Shown here: positions 1-9,381 of the stretch, piece by piece
How the letters are laid out: each line of letters starts with the position of its first letter
How positions within the stretch are numbered: the first letter of the stretch is position 1
NCBI GenBank assembly: GCA_963757115.1
Contig: CAVWQV010000005.1
Span: 124,001 to 188,000, forward strand
Direction: 5' to 3'
Source: CAVWQV01 sp963757115
GTDB taxonomy: Bacteria; Pseudomonadota; Alphaproteobacteria; Acetobacterales; Acetobacteraceae
DNA length: 64,000 nucleotides
Program-made: the position numbers and the translations under genes
Notes under the pieces: generated by a model
Databases searched by the model: none
What the model was told of the DNA's origin: nothing
What the model saw: only the letters and a program-made list of their open reading frames with translations

Positions 1-1
1 G

Positions 2-1027
2 CGGCTCGCGCGGCAGGCGCCGGCGCTCGGCTTCGATGTGCTGTGGTCGGCCGAGCATCACTTCTTCGACTATTCGTTCTGCCCCGACAACCTCCAGCTC
101 ATGACCTATCTCGCGGGGGTTTGCCCCGGCATCGACCTCGGGACCGCTGCGGTGATTGTGCCGTGGCACGACCCGCTGCGGGTGGCCGAACAGGCGGCGA
201 TGCTCGATTACCTGTGCAAGGGCCGCCTGCGCCTCGGCCTCGGCCGCGGCCTTGCGCGGCGCGAGTTCGCCGCGTTCCGTGGAACGATGGACGAAAGCCG
301 GGTGCGCTTCGACGAGGCCGCGCCGATGATTGTGGAAGCACTGCGCACCGGCTGGATCGAAGGAGACGGCCCGCACTACCGGCAGCCTCGCATCGAGATT
401 CGCCCGCGACCCTCGCGCAGCTTCGAAGGCCGCATCTACGCCGTGGCTTCGAGCGAGGATTCGGTCAATTCAGCCGCCAAGCTCGGCGCCCATATGGTGA
501 TGTTTTCCGACCGGCCGTGGCCGATGCGGATGCCCGCAATCCAGCTCAACCGCGACCTGCACCGCAAGTACCACGGCCGCCCGGCGCCCACGATGATGAT
601 CACGGACTTCTGCATCTGCGCGCCGACCCTGGAGGAAGCGGAGCAGTCCGCGCGCCAATACATGGGCAAGTTCGTCGAAAGCAACTTCCACCACTACGAA
701 CTGCTCGGCGAACACTTCAAGACGGTGAAGGGCTACGACGCCTACGCCCAGAAGGCCGAGATCGCGCGGAAAGGCGGGCTCGAAGGCGCGGTCGATGGCT
801 TCATGAAGGCGGCCGTCTGGGGCACGCCCGATCGGGTGTTGCGCGAGCTGGAAGCCCGGCGGGACTTGATCGGCGATTTTGAGCTCAACACGTCCTTCCG
901 CTTCGGCGGCATCCCGTACGAGAAAGCCGAGCAATCGTTGCACCTGTTCGCGAGGGAAGTGCTGCCGGTGCTGAAATCCTGGCAGACGGCGCACACCGCC
1001 GCTACGGCCAGCGCGGCCGCCGAGTAG
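2..1027 (+). CDS. LLM-class flavin-dependent oxidoreductase, 5' end outside window
   Basis: The reading frame is open at the left edge, so the start codon lies upstream; 341 codons are visible before the TAG at 1025-1027. The protein shows the luciferase-like (TIM-barrel) monooxygenase pattern: a WSAEHHFFDY segment near the N-terminus, a GLGRGLARREF segment after the fourth strand, and a late HLFAREVLPVLK helix. The family uses reduced FMN or F420 to oxidise or reduce varied small molecules; the substrate cannot be read from the sequence. The gene converges on a small secreted-protein gene, with a perfect inverted repeat between them. The reading frame is intact, unlike several genes just downstream. 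The superfamily assignment is firm and the exact reaction is unknown. Confidence 0.85.
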   Translation, partial: RLARQAPALGFDVLWSAEHHFFDYSFCPDNLQLMTYLAGVCPGIDLGTAAVIVPWHDPLRVAEQAAMLDYLCKGRLRLGLGRGLARREFAAFRGTMDESRVRFDEAAPMIVEALRTGWIEGDGPHYRQPRIEIRPRPSRSFEGRIYAVASSEDSVNSAAKLGAHMVMFSDRPWPMRMPAIQLNRDLHRKYHGRPAPTMMITDFCICAPTLEEAEQSARQYMGKFVESNFHHYELLGEHFKTVKGYDAYAQKAEIARKGGLEGAVDGFMKAAVWGTPDRVLRELEARRDLIGDFELNTSFRFGGIPYEKAEQSLHLFAREVLPVLKSWQTAHTAATASAAAE

Positions 1028-1045
1028 CGCCGGCGGACCATGTAA

Positions 1046-1083
1046 GCTCGAACGGGCCGCCGCTCGGTGCGGCCCGTTCGAGC
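1046..1083. terminator. Perfect 15-bp inverted repeat between convergent genes, probable bidirectional terminator
   Basis: The arms at 1046-1060 and 1069-1083 are exact reverse complements around an 8-base loop. The hairpin sits between the stops of two convergent genes (1027 and 1091). Neither side has a good T-tract, so it may work only partly as an intrinsic terminator, or mainly as a 3' stabiliser. Confidence 0.6.
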
Positions 1084-1090
1084 ACGACGA

Positions 1091-1390
1091 TTACTTGGCC
1101 GACACCTGAGTATGGTGCCGCTTCGTCTTCGATGCGTGGGTCTTCGTCGAGTGTGCGTGTGAGTGTGTGCTCGGCGTGCTTGTGCTCGCCGAGTGCTGGC
1201 TTTGACTCGTACCGGTGTCAGTTCCGACCGTGCTGCCGGGAGAACCTCCGATTTCGCTGTCTCGAGCGACACCGGAAGGCACTCCCCCGGCGCCCGCCCC
1301 TCCTGCACCTGCACCTGCTCCGGACTGAGCCCATGCCGTTCCTGCAAAGCCGATTGTCGCCGCGGCGACCACCATCGCTAGCTTGTTCAC
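1091..1390 (-). CDS. Small exported Gly/Ala- and Ser/Thr/His-rich protein
   Basis: This 99-residue product is not assigned to a family. I chose the GTG at 1390 because a GGAGG lies six bases upstream and because the protein then opens with a clean signal peptide (NKLAMVVAAATIGFAGTAWAQ-like; cleavage expected after AWA). The mature part is a Gly/Ala run followed by a Ser/Thr/His-rich segment and a basic Lys/His tail ending in VSAK, with no cysteines. The composition suggests an unstructured periplasmic or surface protein; metal binding by the histidines is only a guess. A longer start is possible but would bury the signal sequence. Confidence 0.65.
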   Translation of the reverse strand: MNKLAMVVAAATIGFAGTAWAQSGAGAGAGGAGAGGVPSGVARDSEIGGSPGSTVGTDTGTSQSQHSASTSTPSTHSHAHSTKTHASKTKRHHTQVSAK

Positions 1391-1689
1391 TGAATGCCTC
1401 CGACCACCTACCGAATGCGCCGCATCTCTCCGCAATGCCCGTCCAAGCGGGTGAGCAGGACCGACGTGCAACGCCGGAGTGTATCACGCTCATCCCGAGT
1501 TGGCGTGCCCAAATTGCACGGAACGGGCGGCTAGCGACGCGACAGGCGCAGAGCCAGGTTTTCGGGCCGGCCGCATTGGTCGACCTAGGAATTTCGTCTA
1601 TCATGCAACATGACGGCCGATTGACCTCGACGTCGCAAAAAGAAGAACCCTCAATCATGACGGCCACCGGGCCTGGGTAGGGAGCAATC

Positions 1690-2968
1690 ATGGGACGAAC
1701 CTTGTTTCGCAACGCGTCGATCTGGGACGGGAGCGGCGCCGAGCCGTTTCCCGGCGACGTGCTGGTTGAGGGCAACCGCATCCGAACGGTCGCGCGGAAG
1801 ACCGGTCAACTGCCGGCGGACGGCGCGCAGGTGATCGAGGCGGACGGACGTACGCTGATGCCCGGCATGACCGAAGGCCACGCCCACCTTTCGTTCGGCG
1901 GCGCCCGGAAGAACTCGGACCTCGGGGACATCCCGCCCGAGGAGCACACGCTCTTGACCATGCGCAACGCCAAGTTGCTGCTCGATCACGGATTTACCAG
2001 CGCCTACAGCGCAGCGAGCGCGAAGCTGCGGCTCGATGTCGTGATTCGCAACGAAATCGAGGCCGGGCGCCTCCCCGGACCGCGTTTGCGCGCCGCCGGT
2101 CCGGAACTGACGGTGAGCGGCGGCCTTGGTGACGAGCGCCAGCAGCACATGCATCGCGAAAGCTTCGGCCTCGTGGCGGACGGCCCCGACGAGATCGCTC
2201 GCGCTGTGCGGGTCTGCTGCCGGGAGGGTGTCGACAACATCAAGCTCAACATCTCGGGGGATGATTTCGTGCCCTCCGCCCGCGGTGGCCATACCGTGAT
2301 GCGCGAGATCGAGGTCGCGACCGCCGTCGAGGTGGCGCACGACTTTGGCAAGAGGGTCAATTGCCACGCCCGGGCCGGGGAGTTCCGTGAAGCGGGCGCT
2401 GCGCTGCGGGGTCGACGTCATCTACCATTGCGAGGCCGCGGACGAGCAAGCGCTCGACATGCTCGAAGCGAAGAAGGACGAGGTGTTCGTCGGCCCAGCG
2501 ATCGGGTTGATTTACAACACACTGTACGAGGGGGAGGAGTTCGGGATCACCCGCGAGGTCGCGCACCGGTTGGGCATGCACCGCGTGATCGAATCGAGTG
2601 CGCGGACGTACTCCGAGTTGCGCCGCCGCGGCGTTCGCGCGCTGATCGGCGGCGATTACGGATTTGCCTGGGTGCCGCAGGGAACCAACGCGCGTGATCT
2701 GCAGCATTTCGTCGACTTGCTCGGTTACACGCCGAACGAAGCGCTGCAGTGCGCCACCCGGGTCGGGGGCGAGGTGATGGGCATGGGAGCCGAGCTTGGG
2801 CAGATCAAGGAAGGCTTCCTCGCAGACCTGCTTTTGGTTGACGGTGACCCGCTAAAGGATCTGCGGATCATGGTCGACGCGGACCGCCTCCTGGTGATCA
2901 TGAAGGATGGCGCGTTCCACAAGGACCGATCGGCGGAGACGCTGCGTCATGCGGTAGCCGCCGAGTAG
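1690..2968 (+). pseudogene. Metal-dependent amidohydrolase (imidazolonepropionase-like), one frameshift
   Basis: The gene encodes an amidohydrolase-superfamily enzyme of about 425 residues. The N-terminal half carries the metal motif H64-A-H66 in EGHAHLSFGG, a likely carboxylated lysine (K185 in NIKLNISGD) and the next metal histidine in NCHARA. The second half has YHCEAADE, a terminal metal-binding aspartate in GGDYGF and the closing beta-sandwich strand LADLLLVDGDPLKDL. Removing one T from the pair at 2383-2384 restores a continuous family-like sequence (ESVKRALRCGVDVIYHCE), so this is a one-base insertion. The start ATG is preceded by GGGAG. Such enzymes hydrolyse cyclic amides or dipeptides; the substrate is unknown. 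The gene precedes a sugar-type ABC operon. Confidence 0.75.
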
Positions 2969-3044
2969 AGGCCTGCCGAACCGAATAGAGGCCTGATCAA
3001 ACCGGCATTCCGGCACAGACCGGAAGCCAACCTGGGAGAAGATT

Positions 3045-4177
3045 TTGGTCGTAAAGCCGATGGCGGTGCTTGCCGCATGCCTTTCATTCGTGCTGCTGGG
3101 CGGCATCGCGCGTGCCGATGAGTACAAGGGGGCGCCACGGACGTTCCTGTGGAACCCCGACGGCATGGAAATCGTGAACACCTCGAAGTTTGCGAAGAAG
3201 CCCCCCTACGTCATCGGCTTCTCCAATGCATCCATCTCCAACCCATGGCGCGTGGCCCTGCTGCACTCCATTCAAGCGGAGGTCGCCAAGCATAAGGACG
3301 TCATCAGCAAGCTGATCGTCACGGACGCGAACGACGATCCGACCAAGCAGATCGCCGACATCCAGGATCTCCTGCAACGCAACGTCGATGTGCTGCTGGT
3401 AAGCCCCGCCACCGCCGAAGCGCTCGACCCGGTCGTCGGCCGGGCGACCAAGCGCGGCATCCCCGTGGTGATGGTGGACCGCCGCACCACGACCGACGCC
3501 AATTTCATTACGTTTGTAACGGGCTCCGATCGCGTGCTTGGGCGGATGCCGGCGCAGTGGCTGGTGGAGCGGCTCAACGGCAAGGGCAACATCGTGATGC
3601 TTGGCGGCCTTGCCGGGGCGTCACCGGCGGAACTCCGCATCCAGTCGGCGAAGGAGGTCTTCGGGCAATATCCGAACATCAAGATTCTCGACCTGCAATA
3701 CACCTCCTGGAATCCGGCCGAGGGCAAGCGGATTATGGCCGCCGAGATTCAGAAATTCGGCAAGCAAATCGACGCCGTCTGGTGCGACAGCGGCCTCGAA
3801 TGCTCAGGGTCGATCAGCGCCTTCGTGGCCGCCGGCTACAAGGATGGCGACATCCCGCCCCAAACGGGAGGCGATCTCAACGCCATGTACAAGCTTGCGG
3901 TGGAGCACCACGTGAAGATGTGCGGCATCGACTACCCGGCGGGCATCGGCGGACGGTCGATAAGGCGATCCTCGATGTCATGTCCGGCCGGCCGGTTCCC
4001 AAGCGCGTGGAGATCAACCAGCAGACCGTGGTTTCCAAAGGAGCGGAGACCGTGTCGGTGAAGGCGGATGAATACGTGGAGGACTACGCGCTGATGAACC
4101 GGCCCGACGACGTGATCATGTCGACCGGGCTCGGGCCGGACTACGACGCGAAGACGTTCCACGCCGATCTGCCCTGA
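3045..4177 (+). pseudogene. Periplasmic sugar-binding protein of CUT2 ABC importer, one frameshift
   Basis: This type 1 periplasmic binding protein (RbsB class) should capture the ligand and deliver it to the permeases encoded downstream. I prefer the TTG start at 3045: GGGAG lies six bases upstream and a signal peptide follows (AVLAACLSFVLLGGIARADE). The core shows VIGFSNASISNPWR, DANDDPTKQIADIQDLLQRNVDVLLVSP and PVVMVDRR, all typical of the fold. The frame is lost near 3952; adding one G in the GGCGG stretch gives TVDKAILDVMSGRPVPKRVEI and a normal C-terminus ending at 4177. It is the first gene of a cluster with an ATPase and two permeases. Confidence 0.8.
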
Positions 4178-4205
4178 GGGCTCGTCCGAGGATGCCCGCA
4201 AGCCC

Positions 4206-4228
4206 CCTCTCCCCCGACGGGGGAGAGG
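4206..4228. repeat. Perfect 10-bp palindromic hairpin (CCTCTCCCCC arms)
   Basis: The arms at 4206-4215 and 4219-4228 pair perfectly around GAC. The element lies between the binding-protein stop and the ATPase start. It resembles the C/G-rich intergenic palindromes that recur in many GC-rich proteobacterial genomes. In this position it could reduce read-through so that the binding protein is made in excess over the membrane parts. Confidence 0.55.
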
Positions 4229-4255
4229 CGTTCGCCGGCCCCTGCCGCCATACCG

Positions 4256-5758
4256 GTGCCCGTCGTTGGGCTGCATGGCGTCGGCAAATCCTTCGCTGGC
4301 GTCACGGTGCTGCAGGACGTGGATTTCGGCGTTCTCGCGGGCGAAGTTCACGCACTAGTCGGCGAGAACGGCGCAGGCAAGTCGACCTTAATCAAGATCC
4401 TCGCCGGCGTGCATCAGCCGAGCGTCGGCCGGATCACCATGGACGGTGCGACGTTGCGACTGGGCTCGCCGCAGGACGCGCAGTCCCGAGGCATTGTGGT
4501 GATCCACCAGGAGTTCTCGACGCTGCCGCATCTGACGGTCGCCGAGAACATCATGTTGGGCCACCAGCCGCGCAGCCGGGCGGGTCTGATCCGCTGGCGT
4601 GCCATGCGCGAGCGGGCTGAAACGCTTCTCGGCGAGCTCGGCCTACGTGTCGACCCGCGCGCCAAGGTGAGCGAGCTCACCGTGGCCGAACGGCAGATGA
4701 TCGAGATTGCGAAAGCCCTGTCCCGCGCTGCCCGGGTCATCGTGTTCGACGAGCCTACCGCCGTGATCTCCGGCGAGGAAGCGCGTACGCTGTTCGGCAT
4801 CATCCGGCAGTTGCGGGCGCGAGATGTGGGCGTCGTTTATATCTCGCACCGCCTCGACGAGGTTTTCGAAATCGCGGACCGAGTGACCATTCTAAAGGAT
4901 GGGCGGCGCATGGTCACCGAGCCGATCGCCGCACTCGATCACGCGCGCATCGTCCGGCATATGGTAGGACGCCCCATCCAGCAGCTCTATCCGCCCAGAA
5001 CCCGCCCTTCGGCCGGCGAGATCATTCTGGAGCTGCAGGGAATCCACCTCGCGCGCATTGTCCGCGGCTGCAGCCTGTCCCTGCGGCGCGGCGAGATCGT
5101 GGGATTGGCCGGCATGGCCGGTGCAGGACGGACGGAGCTGGCGCACGCCGTGTTCGGGGCGATGCCGGTCGTGCAAGGCTCGATGCGCTGGCATGGCTCG
5201 CCGTATCGGCCGCGCAACCCGGGGGACGCGTTGCCGGCGGGCATTGCCTACCTCACCGAGGACCGCAAGTCCGACGGATTGTTCCCAGGGCAAGGGGTGC
5301 GCTCGAACATCACGGCCGCCACCCTGGATCAGCATGCCAAGCAGCACGTGCTCAGCAAGCGTTCCGAACGCGAGACCGGCTCGCGCTGGATCGAGCGTCT
5401 GCGGATTCGCTGCGCGGGACCCGACCAGGCGATCCTGAACCTCTCCGGCGGCAACCAGCAGAAGGCGTTGTTCGCACGCTGCCTGGAGGCGCGGCCGGAG
5501 CTGCTGATCCTGGACGAACCCACCCGCGGCGTCGATGTCGGCACCAAGGCGGAGATCTACGCGCTGATCGACGAGATCGCCCGTGGCGGCGCCGCCGTCC
5601 TGGTCATCAGCTCGGAATTGCCCGAGGTGATCGGTCTCGCAGATCGCATCCTGGTGATGCGTGAGGGCGAGATCGCCGGTGAGCTTAGCGGCGAGACGGC
5701 CACCGAGGAGCAAGTGGTCTCGCTCGCGACTCAGCATCCGCTTCGCAACGCAGCATGA
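4256..5758 (+). CDS. Sugar ABC transporter ATPase with two nucleotide-binding domains (RbsA/MglA class)
   Basis: The 500-residue protein powers a CUT2 sugar importer at the cytoplasmic face of the inner membrane. The first domain has Walker A GENGAGKST at about residue 36, a VIHQEF Q-loop, the degenerate signature LTVAERQ and Walker B VIVFDEPT. The second domain carries an altered P-loop (GLAGMAGAGRTE), signature LSGGNQQK near residue 396 and Walker B LLILDEPTRGVD, exactly the usual pattern of the double-domain family. I used the GTG at 4256; upstream sequence contains the palindrome and no better start. The stop overlaps the next ATG by four bases, so translation is probably coupled. The ligand is unknown. 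Confidence 0.9.
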   Translation: MPVVGLHGVGKSFAGVTVLQDVDFGVLAGEVHALVGENGAGKSTLIKILAGVHQPSVGRITMDGATLRLGSPQDAQSRGIVVIHQEFSTLPHLTVAENIMLGHQPRSRAGLIRWRAMRERAETLLGELGLRVDPRAKVSELTVAERQMIEIAKALSRAARVIVFDEPTAVISGEEARTLFGIIRQLRARDVGVVYISHRLDEVFEIADRVTILKDGRRMVTEPIAALDHARIVRHMVGRPIQQLYPPRTRPSAGEIILELQGIHLARIVRGCSLSLRRGEIVGLAGMAGAGRTELAHAVFGAMPVVQGSMRWHGSPYRPRNPGDALPAGIAYLTEDRKSDGLFPGQGVRSNITAATLDQHAKQHVLSKRSERETGSRWIERLRIRCAGPDQAILNLSGGNQQKALFARCLEARPELLILDEPTRGVDVGTKAEIYALIDEIARGGAAVLVISSELPEVIGLADRILVMREGEIAGELSGETATEEQVVSLATQHPLRNAA

Positions 5759-6706
5759 CCCCAGTGCGCGCCGCAACGTGGCGCCGGCTTGACTGGACCC
5801 CGCTGCTGGCGGGCTTGCTGATCCTGTTACTCCTGGCCATCGGCGGCTCGCTGGCGGCGGGTTTCGCCAGTCCGAACAATCTCGCCAACGTACTGGAGCA
5901 GTGCGCGTCGAGCGGGTTCGCGGCCTTGGGCCAGACCTTCGTCATCCTGACCGGCGGCATCGACTTCTCGGTCGGCGGGCTCGCCAGTCTTTGCTCGGTG
6001 CTGCTCGCCGGCCTGGCCATTGGGCAGGACGCTATGTTCTGGCCGGTGCTGGCCCTGGTGTTGCTGCTTGGTGTCGCGGTCGGGATCGTGAACGGGCTCG
6101 CGGTCCTCCGGCTGCGGGTCAACCCTCTGATAGTGACACTGGGCTCCGGGCTCGGTGCTGCAGGGCCTCGCACTGCTGTATCGAAACCAGCCAGGCGGCT
6201 CGGCCCCCGACGCATTCCAGGATCTAGCCTTTGCCCGCATCGGCGGCATCCCGTTCACCACCTTGCTGCTCGCGGGAGCGTTCGCCGCCGCCTTCCTGTT
6301 TTTGGGCCACACCCGTCCCGGCCGCGACATCTACGCGGTCGGTGACGACGCCGCGGCGGCCCGCCTGTCCGGGATCGGCGCCGGACGCGCCCTGCTGGTC
6401 GTGTATGCGGTATCGGGTTGCCTGGCCGCGGTGACCGGCGCCTTTCTGGTGAGCCGCACCGGGGTCGGTGATCCTCGCGCCGGTGTCGGGCTCGAGCTGG
6501 CTTCGATCACCCCGGTTGTGGTCGGCGGCACCGTGCTTTCCGGTGGCCGGGGCGGCGTGGTGGGCACCCTGCTTGGTGTGCTGCTGCTCACGCTCCTCAA
6601 CAATCTACTGAACTTTCTCGACGTCTCCTCGTACGTGCAGTGGATCGTGCAGGGCGTGATCGTCCTCGCGGCGGTGTCCGCATCCAGCAAGGGGCGTGAA
6701 GCGTGA
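5755..6706 (+). pseudogene. CUT2 sugar ABC transporter permease (first), one frameshift
   Basis: This inner-membrane permease of the RbsC family has about 317 residues when repaired. The family signature GGIDFSVGGLASL follows two hydrophobic segments, and the C-terminal half has the usual GRDIYAVGDDAAAARLSGI loop and the GGTVLSGGRGGVVGTLLG segment. A single extra C at 6151 breaks the frame; without it the sequence reads LGSGSVLQGLALLYRNQPGG. The start ATG overlaps the ATPase stop (ATGA) and the end overlaps the next gene (GTGA), so three genes are translationally chained. Confidence 0.8.
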
Positions 6707-7695
6707 GCGTCGGCGGCGGGGTCCTTCCCGGCCCGGTTCAGCCGGTGCGAGCGCCCGAGGCGAAAACCTCATGGCGCGACCGGCTTTCCGGCACCTCCGG
6801 CCTTGCCCTGTTCCTGCTGGTTCTGGTCGGCGTCATCAGCCTGCTGCAGCCGAGCTTCCTCACGCCGGCCAATATTGCGAACGTGCTCGTCCAGTCGGCC
6901 CCGTTGGGTTTCGTGGTCATCGGCCAGACCATCGTCATTCTGGTGCGCGGTCTTGATCTTTCCGTCGCTTCGGTGATGGCAACGGTCGCCGTGCTGGCGA
7001 CCAGCTTCAATGCAACGTCGAACCGGATGGTGGTCCCGATCGCGGCGGCCGGCCTTGCCCTCGGTCTCGGCGTTGGTCTGGTGAACGGGCTGCTGGTCGT
7101 CAAGCGCGGCATCTCGCCGTTCCTTGCCACGCTGGCCGTCATGGTCATGCTGCAAGGTGCGCGGTTCGCCTACACCAAAGGGGCTCCGTCCGGCAGCTTG
7201 CCTTCGGGTTTCGCCACCATCAGCACGGGTTCGGTGGGCGGGGTGCCGATCAGCGTCCTGGTGCTTGCCGTGGTGGCGGCACTCGCGTGGTTCCTGCTCA
7301 GCCGCACGCCGACGGGACGGGAGCTCTACCTGATTGGCGACAACCCGCGCGCCGCGCGGCTCGCCGGGATAGGCGTCGGGCGGGTGACCCTGCTGGCTTA
7401 TGTGCTGAGCGGCACCCTGGCAGCGGCGGGCGGCCTGCTGCTGATGGGGTATGTCGGCATCGTCGACAACTGGACGGGCCGTGGCTACGAACTCAACTCG
7501 ATCGCAGCGGCCATCATGGGTGGCGCGTCGCTCCGCGGCGGACGCGGGACCGTGCTGGGCTCGTTGCTGGGCGCGCTGATCCTGGTCACCATTTTCAACA
7601 TGGTCCTGATGCTCGGGCTTTCGGTCGAATTCCAGATGATCATCAAGGGTGTCATTATCGTCGCCGCCTCGGCATTCTACCTAGCGCGGCGCTAA
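6703..7695 (+). CDS. CUT2 sugar ABC transporter permease (second)
   Basis: A 330-residue RbsC-type permease with 8-10 hydrophobic segments, intact. It carries RGLDLSVASVMA in place of the common GGIDLSVGS, the LVNGLLVVKRGISPFLATLAVMV region and GRELYLIGDNPRAARLAGIGV near the C-terminal third. The GTG start overlaps the preceding stop. With the first permease it should form a heterodimeric channel served by the double-domain ATPase and the binding protein at 3045. The operon appears to end here; the next gene starts 65 bases on with its own ribosome binding site. Confidence 0.88.
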   Translation: MSVGGGVLPGPVQPVRAPEAKTSWRDRLSGTSGLALFLLVLVGVISLLQPSFLTPANIANVLVQSAPLGFVVIGQTIVILVRGLDLSVASVMATVAVLATSFNATSNRMVVPIAAAGLALGLGVGLVNGLLVVKRGISPFLATLAVMVMLQGARFAYTKGAPSGSLPSGFATISTGSVGGVPISVLVLAVVAALAWFLLSRTPTGRELYLIGDNPRAARLAGIGVGRVTLLAYVLSGTLAAAGGLLLMGYVGIVDNWTGRGYELNSIAAAIMGGASLRGGRGTVLGSLLGALILVTIFNMVLMLGLSVEFQMIIKGVIIVAASAFYLARR

Positions 7696-7760
7696 GCGCG
7701 GCACCTCCCGCTCTGGGCCACGGGGCAATGCGTGTTCTCAGCCGCGATAGGGAGGACGGC

Positions 7761-9173
7761 ATGGCGTCAACGGATCCCGCCAGCGGCCCCAACGTAATGT
7801 TAAATCCCCGCTCCTGGGTCGAGCGGCTCTGGTCCTCGGTCGCTGACCGTGGGCGCTCCTACGCCGCGGTGTTGCAGCCCGACGCCCTTAAGGCACCGCT
7901 CGAGCGGGCGCGCGAATTGGCGATGGCGCTCCTGTCTCAGCGCGGCGAGGCCTCAGGCGCGGCGGTGGCGCGGGAACTGCACGATGTGCTCCGCGAGTTG
8001 GGGACCGATGATCGGCTCGCGTTCTACCGGTTCGTCGCGGAAAACTTCCCGCCGGCCGAGGAACCGCTGCGGACGGCCGCGCAGGCCTACCTTGCGGAGC
8101 CCACGCCCGAGCGAGCGGCGCAACTCGCCGAAGCCGCCGAACCGGCCCGACAAGAGTTGCTCCGCCGCATGAACATGGCGCCGGGCGGCACGTCTGCGCT
8201 GGTGGCCATGCGTCGGGAATTGCTGGAGCTATTTGCGTCGACACGCCGGTTCTCAAGCCGCTCGACTCCGATCTGCGCCATCTGTTTGCCTCGTGGTTCA
8301 ATCGCGGCTTCCTGGAGTTGCGCCGCATAGACTGGCAGACCCCGGCTGCGGTTCTGGAAAAGCTGATCACCTACGAGGCAGTCCACGAAATCCAGGGCTG
8401 GGATGACCTGCGTCGGCGTCTCGCGTCTGACCGCCGCTGCTTCGGCTTCTTCCATCCCGCCTTGCCCGGCGAGCCGCTGATTTTCGTGGAAGTGGCGCTC
8501 ACGACGGGTCTGGCGTCGTCGGTTCAGCCGCTCCTGGCCCGCGACGGCGACGAACGAGCGCAGCGTGAGCGAGAGCGGTCCGCCGACACGGCAATCTTCT
8601 ACTCGATCTCCAACTGTCAGGACGGATTGCGGGGGGTCTCGTTCGGCAATTTCCTCATCAAGCAGGTCGTGGAGGAACTCAAGGCTGAGCTCCCCCGTGT
8701 CGCCCGTTTCTCGACGCTCTCGCCGGTGCCGGGATTTCGCCGCTGGTTGGAAAGGCGGCTCGGCTGCAGGGGAGGCGGCCGGCATTCTGCGCGAGGATGA
8801 GGCGACGATGCTGCGGTCGGCACGCGCAGACTCCTCCGGCGGGGGCGATCCCGTGCCTGCTGCGAGATGTGCTCGCCACCGAGCGTTGGTGGGAGGACAC
8901 GGCGATCGCGGGCCGGCTCCGCGGGCCGCTCGTCCGGCTGTGCGCCAGCTATCTCACGGCACCGTCAAATGGCAGGAAGATCGGGCGACGCGGTCGCGCG
9001 TTTCCATCTGGGCAACGGCGCGCGCCTCGAGCGCGTGAACTGGCTGGGCAACGTGGCGCCGCGCGGTATCGAGAGAGTCCTACGGTATCATGGTCAATTA
9101 TCTTTACGATCCCGAGCAGATCGAAGCCAACCACGAGGCATTCATGCGAGGTGACGATCGTGCGCTCCGCTGA
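7761..9173 (+). pseudogene. Malonyl-CoA decarboxylase, at least five frameshifts
   Basis: The enzyme converts malonyl-CoA to acetyl-CoA and CO2. The start at 7761 has GGAGG five bases upstream. Fragments in all three frames line up as one MCD of about 470 residues: an N-terminal helical domain (RELHDVLRELGTDDRLAFYRFVAENF), LRHLFASWFNRGFLELRRIDWQTPA, the catalytic domain FFHPALPGEPLIFVEVALT, SISNCQDGLRGVSFGNFLIKQV, FSTLSPVPGFRRWL, and the C-terminal VARFHLGNGARLERVNWLGN plus MVNYLYDPEQIEANHEAF. Inferred indels: about one base lost near 8236; one gained at 8765, in the G-run 8841-8845, near 8980 and near 9077. No nonsense or large deletion is seen. It may serve malonate or excess malonyl-CoA turnover. 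Confidence 0.8.
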
Positions 9174-9381
9174 AGTCGACGGCCTGCTCGCAGACATCTG
9201 GTCCGCATTCCGCCACGCCGCTCCACGCGGGACGCGCTCGCGCACAGCGGAAACGCCGGCCCCGGACCGGTTGACACGGGCAGCACCCCAGTTTGCCCGT
9301 AATGCGCGCGAACGAGGCCGCTTGCAGAAAGCGCAATAGGATCGCACGCTGTGCAAAGGCAAGAAACGAGAGGAAACGGCC

